Positions 4,875-8,649 of a stretch of 8,649 nucleotides of DNA are shown here, piece by piece. Under the pieces are notes generated by a model. The model ran no database searches, had not been told where the DNA came from, and saw nothing but the letters and a program-made list of their open reading frames with translations. This DNA comes from Caldifarciminota bacterium (lineage in GTDB: Bacteria > Hydrothermota > Tepidihabitantia > Tepidihabitantales > JAOUPE01). A program made the position numbers and the translations under genes. The stretch is taken from NCBI GenBank assembly GCA_029880025.1, contig JAOUPE010000053.1, positions 1 through 8,649 on the forward strand, written 5' to 3'. Position 1 is the first letter of the stretch; every line of letters starts with the position of its first letter.

Positions 4875-6518
4875 ATGCGAAACCTAATTTATCTTTTCCT
4901 GCCTGGTATAGCCCTCGCTTTGATTCCTCTACCCAATTCTGCTTCCTGGACTTCGGTTGACCAGGACTATTCAACCGGCGGCGGCATGTGGGATATTGAT
5001 ACTAATGGTTATATTGATTACTGCACAAGTAATGGAAATGATATGGCTTGGAACCGAAATGCGGTATATTTTAATAGCAATGGCATTCTTGAGACCAATG
5101 CATCCTGGCGCAGCGCAGACATTGGTCAGTTTGGACATCTCTACTTAGGTGATGTGAATAACGATGGGCTGATGGATATGGCGGTTGTTTTTTTGGGATA
5201 TGATACCGGTCGTCAAGGACCAACCAGAATTTATCACAATAACGGAGGTGGTTTTGACTCTACGCCTTACTGGTTATCTTCGGACCAGTATAACTCTTTT
5301 GATTGTGCTTTTGGTGATATTGATTTAGACGGCGATTTAGACTTAGCCGTAGCAAGCGGTGATGCATATAATAGCATCCGTTCACCAACCAAGATTTATC
5401 GTAATAATGAAGGGACTTTCGAATCGACTCCTTACTGGTCTTCACAGGATTCGACCCCAGGCGATGCCTGTCGCTTGGCTGATTTGGATAATGATGGCGA
5501 TTTAGACTTAATCGTTGGCTACCGGCGTAAGATTGCGGTCTTTAAAAATTACGTTGACAGCTTGGAGCGAAATGCTTCCTGGTCGGTGACCAACCTTGGC
5601 TGGATTTTAAGATTAGCAGTTGGTGATTACGATAATGACAATTGGCTTGATTTAGCAGCAGCGGCTAATGGTCAATTGGGCGACCCGAATAGCATTATGG
5701 TCTTTCATAACCAAAATGGCACTTTAGAGACCACTCCAACATTCACAATGTTACAGAATCGTCACTACTCCTCGTGTGTTGCTTGGGCTGATGTGAATAA
5801 CGATGGTTATTTAGACCTGGCAGCAGGCGGTTGGTGGGAACCAGTCGTAGTATTTGAAAATAATTCAGGAGTGTTAGACACGATTCCTACCTGGTCTTAT
5901 AGTGCTGGAAGTAATTTAGTCTGCGAGACTGTGATGTGGGGCTGTGTTGATAATGACCATCTGGTAGTCAGTAATGAGCAAAAAACTGGGGATGGCACAA
6001 GAAAACTTTTCTATTTGTCACATAACCCATTCCAGTCTTTTTCTGGTGTTACAATTGACGGAAATCCTGTACCGGCAAGTGACTATTGTTTTGACCCTTT
6101 GACCGGCTGGGTATCATTTCAAAATGCTCCTGACCAAGGAGCCGATATAATATTCCAATACCAATATTCCAATTATCCGGATTTGGCAGTAACGAATTGG
6201 GTTGAGCCTGCCGGTAATCACCTGTTCGAAAATACGACAACCGTAGCGATTGCCGATAATCTAAATCAAGTAGAAAACGAGTTCCTTGAGGTTTCGCCTA
6301 ACCCATTTTCGAAAATTTTAGAAATTAAGTGTAAATTAAAAACTGGTGCTAAACTGGCTATTTTTGATGCATCAGGTCGGTGTGTAAAAACATTTACCAA
6401 CTCTTCCAAATTTTTATGGAATGGTCAGGATAAACAAGGCAATCTCTTACCCAAAGGAATATATTTCCTGCGATTTAATCAAGCACCGTATTCGGCTAAG
6501 AAGATAATAAAATTATAA
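4875..6518 (+). CDS. Exported FG-GAP/VCBS-type beta-propeller with C-terminal sorting tail
   Basis: This encodes 547 residues. An in-frame stop at 4863-4865 makes ATG 4875 the only sensible start. Residues 1-24 are a signal peptide. The propeller spans residues about 25-370. Calcium-loop motifs of the D-x-D/N-x-D-G-x-x-D type lie at residues 40 (DIDTNGYID), 93 (DVNNDGLMD), 148 (DIDLDGDLD), 203 (DLDNDGDLD), 251 (DYDNDNWLD, Asn for Gly) and 306 (DVNNDGYLD), mostly 55 residues apart. A decayed seventh appears near 357 (CVDNDHLVV). A second signature, LETNASW/FDSTPYW/LETTPTF, recurs once per blade at 72, 127, 182, 230, 284 and 334. Residues about 390-435 form a small linker domain (GVTIDGNPVPASDY). 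Residues 473-547 are a FlgD-like/type IX-like tail: VSPNPF, LAIFDASGRCVKTF, FLWNGQDKQGNLLPKGIYFLRF. It is probably a calcium-stabilised surface or secreted protein of unknown ligand. It leads an operon whose other members are cytoplasmic. Confidence 0.9.
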   Translation: MRNLIYLFLPGIALALIPLPNSASWTSVDQDYSTGGGMWDIDTNGYIDYCTSNGNDMAWNRNAVYFNSNGILETNASWRSADIGQFGHLYLGDVNNDGLMDMAVVFLGYDTGRQGPTRIYHNNGGGFDSTPYWLSSDQYNSFDCAFGDIDLDGDLDLAVASGDAYNSIRSPTKIYRNNEGTFESTPYWSSQDSTPGDACRLADLDNDGDLDLIVGYRRKIAVFKNYVDSLERNASWSVTNLGWILRLAVGDYDNDNWLDLAAAANGQLGDPNSIMVFHNQNGTLETTPTFTMLQNRHYSSCVAWADVNNDGYLDLAAGGWWEPVVVFENNSGVLDTIPTWSYSAGSNLVCETVMWGCVDNDHLVVSNEQKTGDGTRKLFYLSHNPFQSFSGVTIDGNPVPASDYCFDPLTGWVSFQNAPDQGADIIFQYQYSNYPDLAVTNWVEPAGNHLFENTTTVAIADNLNQVENEFLEVSPNPFSKILEIKCKLKTGAKLAIFDASGRCVKTFTNSSKFLWNGQDKQGNLLPKGIYFLRFNQAPYSAKKIIKL

Positions 6519-6523
6519 TGTCT

Positions 6524-6528
6524 AAGGA
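6524..6528 (+). promoter_or_regulatory. Ribosome binding site that sets the TTG start of birA
   Basis: AAGGA ends 6 bases before TTG 6535. The ATG at 6518-6520, which overlaps the previous stop, is in another frame and soon meets a stop, so the TTG with this site is the best start. Confidence 0.65.
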
Positions 6529-6534
6529 ATTACA

Positions 6535-7317
6535 TTGGAAAAATTATTATCAACCGAAAGATTTACCGATTTTACTGGACCGAATTTATCGGAATTAGCT
6601 CAATTCGGTAAGGTTTATCTTTTCGAAACCGTCTCCTCTACTCAAGATATCGCTAAAAAATTGGTGAGCAAGCAAGAGCCGGCATTGGTAATTGCTCTCA
6701 ACCAAACTAAGGGTCGGGGCAGATTTCTTCGGCGCTGGCATTCAGTACAGGGTGGTCTATATTTTTCTTATCTGCTCTTTCCTGATTTTTCGGTTAAGGA
6801 TAAAACTGCTCAGATGACGATGCTGATTTCATTAGCCGTAGCCCAAACTTTAGAATCACTATCCGGGCAAAAAATCGACCTGCGCTGGCCTAATGATATC
6901 ATGATTTCAGGCAAAAAACTAGGAGGATTATTATGTGAAGCTAGGCAGAACGCATTAATCATCGGTGTTGGTATAAATCTTAATCAACCTTTTTTCCCGG
7001 CATTCTTATCCGACGCCACATCGCTCTTTATTGAGACAAACCAGAATTATGAATTAGACAAAGTGCTTCGACTAATCTTGACCCGCTGCACCAACTTATA
7101 TCAGGAATTCAATACCGGTAAATTTGCTCAATTCCTACCCGAGATAAAGAGTCGCCATATCCTCTTAAACCAGCGGGTGAGAGCAGACTTATGGCTGCGT
7201 CGGATTGAAGGCAATGTACTTGACCTTGATGATGATGGTCGTCTTTTAATTCGCACCGATTCCGGCAGGCTTTTAACCATTACTGCCGGTAAAGTCCATC
7301 GAATCAAAAGTGTTTAA
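6535..7317 (+). CDS. birA: Biotin--[acetyl-CoA-carboxylase] ligase, no HTH domain
   Basis: This encodes 260 residues starting with TTG. The enzyme makes biotinyl-5'-AMP from biotin and ATP and transfers biotin to a lysine of biotin carrier proteins in the cytoplasm. Catalytic motifs are intact: SSTQD (residues 34-38, the usual SSTN-D), GRGRFLRRW (60-68, adenylate-binding loop), RWPND (117-121), KKLGGLLCE (127-135, with K128 in the place of the conserved lysine of KxGG), and GVGINLN (144-150). The C-terminal SH3-like domain covers about residues 212-260 (GNVLDLDDDGRLLIRTDSG). There is no N-terminal helix-turn-helix, so it is a monofunctional class I type enzyme that cannot repress biotin genes as E. 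coli BirA does. It sits 16 bp after the propeller gene and 12 bp before the NYN gene, in an apparent operon. Confidence 0.95.
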   Translation: MEKLLSTERFTDFTGPNLSELAQFGKVYLFETVSSTQDIAKKLVSKQEPALVIALNQTKGRGRFLRRWHSVQGGLYFSYLLFPDFSVKDKTAQMTMLISLAVAQTLESLSGQKIDLRWPNDIMISGKKLGGLLCEARQNALIIGVGINLNQPFFPAFLSDATSLFIETNQNYELDKVLRLILTRCTNLYQEFNTGKFAQFLPEIKSRHILLNQRVRADLWLRRIEGNVLDLDDDGRLLIRTDSGRLLTITAGKVHRIKSV

Positions 7318-7323
7318 AGGAGG
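7318..7323 (+). promoter_or_regulatory. Ribosome binding site of the NYN gene
   Basis: AGGAGG, inside AAAGGAGG, begins within one base of the birA stop codon and lies 6 bases before ATG 7330. Such placement is typical of translationally linked operon genes. Confidence 0.75.
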
Positions 7324-7329
7324 AATAAA

Positions 7330-7911
7330 ATGAGTAAAGTAGGCATATTTGTCGATGTTCAAAATGTTCAAGAGACATTTGAGCGTCAGGGGCGTGAAGT
7401 TCGTTATGATGCCCTGCAACAAAATATTACCGCTAACAGTAAGCGAGAAAAATCCGATTTTAAGTTTGTCGCCTTTGTGCCGTACCGTTCCGGTGATGAG
7501 CGTCGCCAGAGACTGATCGATGCCCTTTCTTTTCAAGGCTATCGCGTCGTAGCAAAACCGGTCCGGGAAAGACTCGATGGTAGTGTTAAAGCCAATATGG
7601 ATATTGAATTAACCTTAGAGATTCTATCAATGTCAGAACAATTAGAAGAAGTGATATTAGTCACCGGTGATGGTGATTTTGTCGCATTAGTCGATTGGCT
7701 GTCCAAGAAAGGTAAACGGGTCGTAATTATTGGCTTGGGTCGAGGATTTACTTCGGTCGAACTGATTCGTGCCTGCGATGAATATATGAATTTAGAGGAA
7801 ATCGATGGAGCGGTTAAGGAATCTCCTTACCAATATCAAGCCGCCAAACCATCCGAGGTTGTAACCGAGGTTCAACAAAATAATCGGGTTAGAGAGAATG
7901 AGATTGAGTAG
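7330..7911 (+). CDS. NYN-domain (LabA/DUF88-like) predicted ribonuclease
   Basis: This encodes 193 residues. The N-terminal 155 or so form a NYN domain, a PIN-like nuclease fold. Residues 5-12 are GIFVDVQN (D9, N12). KANMDIEL at 87-94 supplies D91. VTGDGDF at 111-117 supplies D114 and D116, the expected metal-binding acidic cluster. GKRVVIIG (118-135 region) is the following strand. In LabA-type proteins these residues are expected to bind a divalent metal and cleave RNA, but the substrate is unknown in most members. The C-terminal 35 residues are polar and probably disordered (SEVVTEVQQNN). There is no signal peptide. It lies between birA and tsaB, with short gaps, so a role in RNA processing linked to housekeeping is plausible but unproven. 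Confidence 0.88.
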   Translation: MSKVGIFVDVQNVQETFERQGREVRYDALQQNITANSKREKSDFKFVAFVPYRSGDERRQRLIDALSFQGYRVVAKPVRERLDGSVKANMDIELTLEILSMSEQLEEVILVTGDGDFVALVDWLSKKGKRVVIIGLGRGFTSVELIRACDEYMNLEEIDGAVKESPYQYQAAKPSEVVTEVQQNNRVRENEIE

Positions 7912-7920
7912 AAATCTTTA

Positions 7921-8649
7921 ATGGGCAACGGATTTTTCTTAGGCATCGAAACCAGTTCAATTGTAACCGGATTAGCCTTAGTTAAAAATGAAACGATCCA
8001 TTATGAGTTAAGTTTTTTGACCGGTTCCAAACACAATGAAACTATTTTCCAGTTAATCACCGACGCCTTGAAATTGGTTGGGATTAAGGTAGCCGACCTT
8101 TCTGGTGTCGGTGTGTCAATCGGTCCGGGAATGTTCACCTCTTTGCGCGTCGGTTTAGCTTTAGCCAAGGGTCTTGCTTTACCGTATCAAATTCCAGTAA
8201 AAGGGATTAATACCCTTGACGCTTTAGTTTATTCGATTGTAAACTTCAATAAAAACAACGGGTTGGTTATTCCTATTATCGATGCCCGAAAAGAAGAGGT
8301 TTTTACTGCCTTTTATCGCAAAAAGCAGCGGATTTCAGAATACTTGATTTTGAAACCGGAGCAATTAGCCGCTCGGATTTCCGATATGAGCCGAGCCCAG
8401 CAATTAGAGAAAACCGCTGACCAGGAAATTAAGTCGATAATTTTAGTTGGTAATGGCTTAAAAAAGTACGGAGCAATATTAGAAAATATAATTCCTGATA
8501 GGTTTAATTCAATTTTCCTGGAAGCACCGCTGCCTGCTACGATCGCTTTTGAGGCTCAGAGAAGTATAAATTCGGGTGATGTATCTGACCCGGCTACTCT
8601 GCAGCCATTCTATTTAAGACCAACCGATGCCGAGCTTAAAGGACATAGT
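7921..8649 (+). CDS. tsaB: tRNA t6A modification protein TsaB (partial, open at right edge)
   Basis: The frame runs from ATG 7921 to the window end: 243 codons, no stop. The family is usually about 220-240 residues, so only the last few codons should be missing. TsaB is an ASKHA-fold partner of TsaD in making threonylcarbamoyladenosine at position 37 of ANN-decoding tRNAs. It shows GIETSS at residues 8-13 (family L-IDTS), SKHNE near 36-40, SIGPGMFTSLRVGLALAKGLA at 66-86 (the hallmark GPGSFTG/SLRIG segment with Met for Ser), PIIDARKEEVF at 118-128, and YLRPTDAELK at 231-240, the usual C-terminal signature. The start lies 9 bp after the NYN stop; the ribosome site is weak (TTGAG within the end of the previous gene), suggesting translational coupling. 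Confidence 0.93.
   Translation, partial: MGNGFFLGIETSSIVTGLALVKNETIHYELSFLTGSKHNETIFQLITDALKLVGIKVADLSGVGVSIGPGMFTSLRVGLALAKGLALPYQIPVKGINTLDALVYSIVNFNKNNGLVIPIIDARKEEVFTAFYRKKQRISEYLILKPEQLAARISDMSRAQQLEKTADQEIKSIILVGNGLKKYGAILENIIPDRFNSIFLEAPLPATIAFEAQRSINSGDVSDPATLQPFYLRPTDAELKGHS

Noticed and set aside
7273..7536. Minus-strand open frame of 87 codons across the birA-NYN junction
   Set aside because: It is antisense to two well-supported genes and overlaps the NYN ribosome site; no domain is visible.
1..8649. CRISPR array, tRNA, rRNA, insertion sequence or phage genes
   Set aside because: There are no regularly spaced identical repeats, no tRNA- or rRNA-like segments and no transposase or phage-type proteins.

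Overview
The window looks like chromosome from an uncultured bacterium, most likely candidate division WOR-3 (Stahlbacteria) or another lineage near the FCB group. This rests on gene content only: several secreted proteins with beta-propeller repeats and type IX secretion-like (Por/FlgD-like) C-terminal tails, a GYD-domain protein, moderately AT-rich DNA, and short palindromic repeats between and inside genes. No marker gene fixes the taxonomy.

Left part (1-4745, all minus strand). Reading in the direction of transcription, a small GYD-domain gene (4745-4455) comes first. A 185-bp spacer with two hairpin-forming repeats follows. Next are three tightly spaced genes for exported proteins: a seven-repeat YCF48/BNR propeller with a FlgD-like tail (4269-2971), a very short protein with a single propeller-type repeat and a sorting tail (2926-2396), and a second seven-repeat YCF48-type propeller with a sorting tail (2352-1120). 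Then comes a 232-bp non-coding, GC-richer, possibly structured segment. Last is a gene running off the left edge (887-1), encoding a signal peptide, a beta-sandwich-like region and a PKD domain. For two of these genes the longest open frame begins at a TTG that drags repeat DNA into the N-terminus; I moved both starts to the methionine that opens a signal peptide.

Right part (4875-8649, all plus strand). A divergent promoter region (4746-4874) separates the two halves. The plus-strand genes are packed with gaps of 16, 12 and 9 bp: an exported FG-GAP/VCBS propeller with a sorting tail, biotin-protein ligase (birA, without an HTH domain), a NYN/LabA-like predicted ribonuclease, and tsaB (tRNA t6A modification), which is still open at the right edge. 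An envelope or secreted protein thus appears to lead an operon of housekeeping genes. The first gene has a promoter so close to its ATG that its mRNA may be leaderless.

The most interesting theme is dispersed repeat DNA that has entered coding frames without breaking them. A palindrome of the 'cattgcgag...gaagcaatct' type sits in frame inside the sorting tail of the 2396-2926 gene. A 'ggattag/ggactgg' repeat sits in frame inside the FlgD-like tail of the 2971-4269 gene. Two more palindromes sit just upstream of that gene. I cannot search other genomes, so statements about dispersal are inference or recollection.
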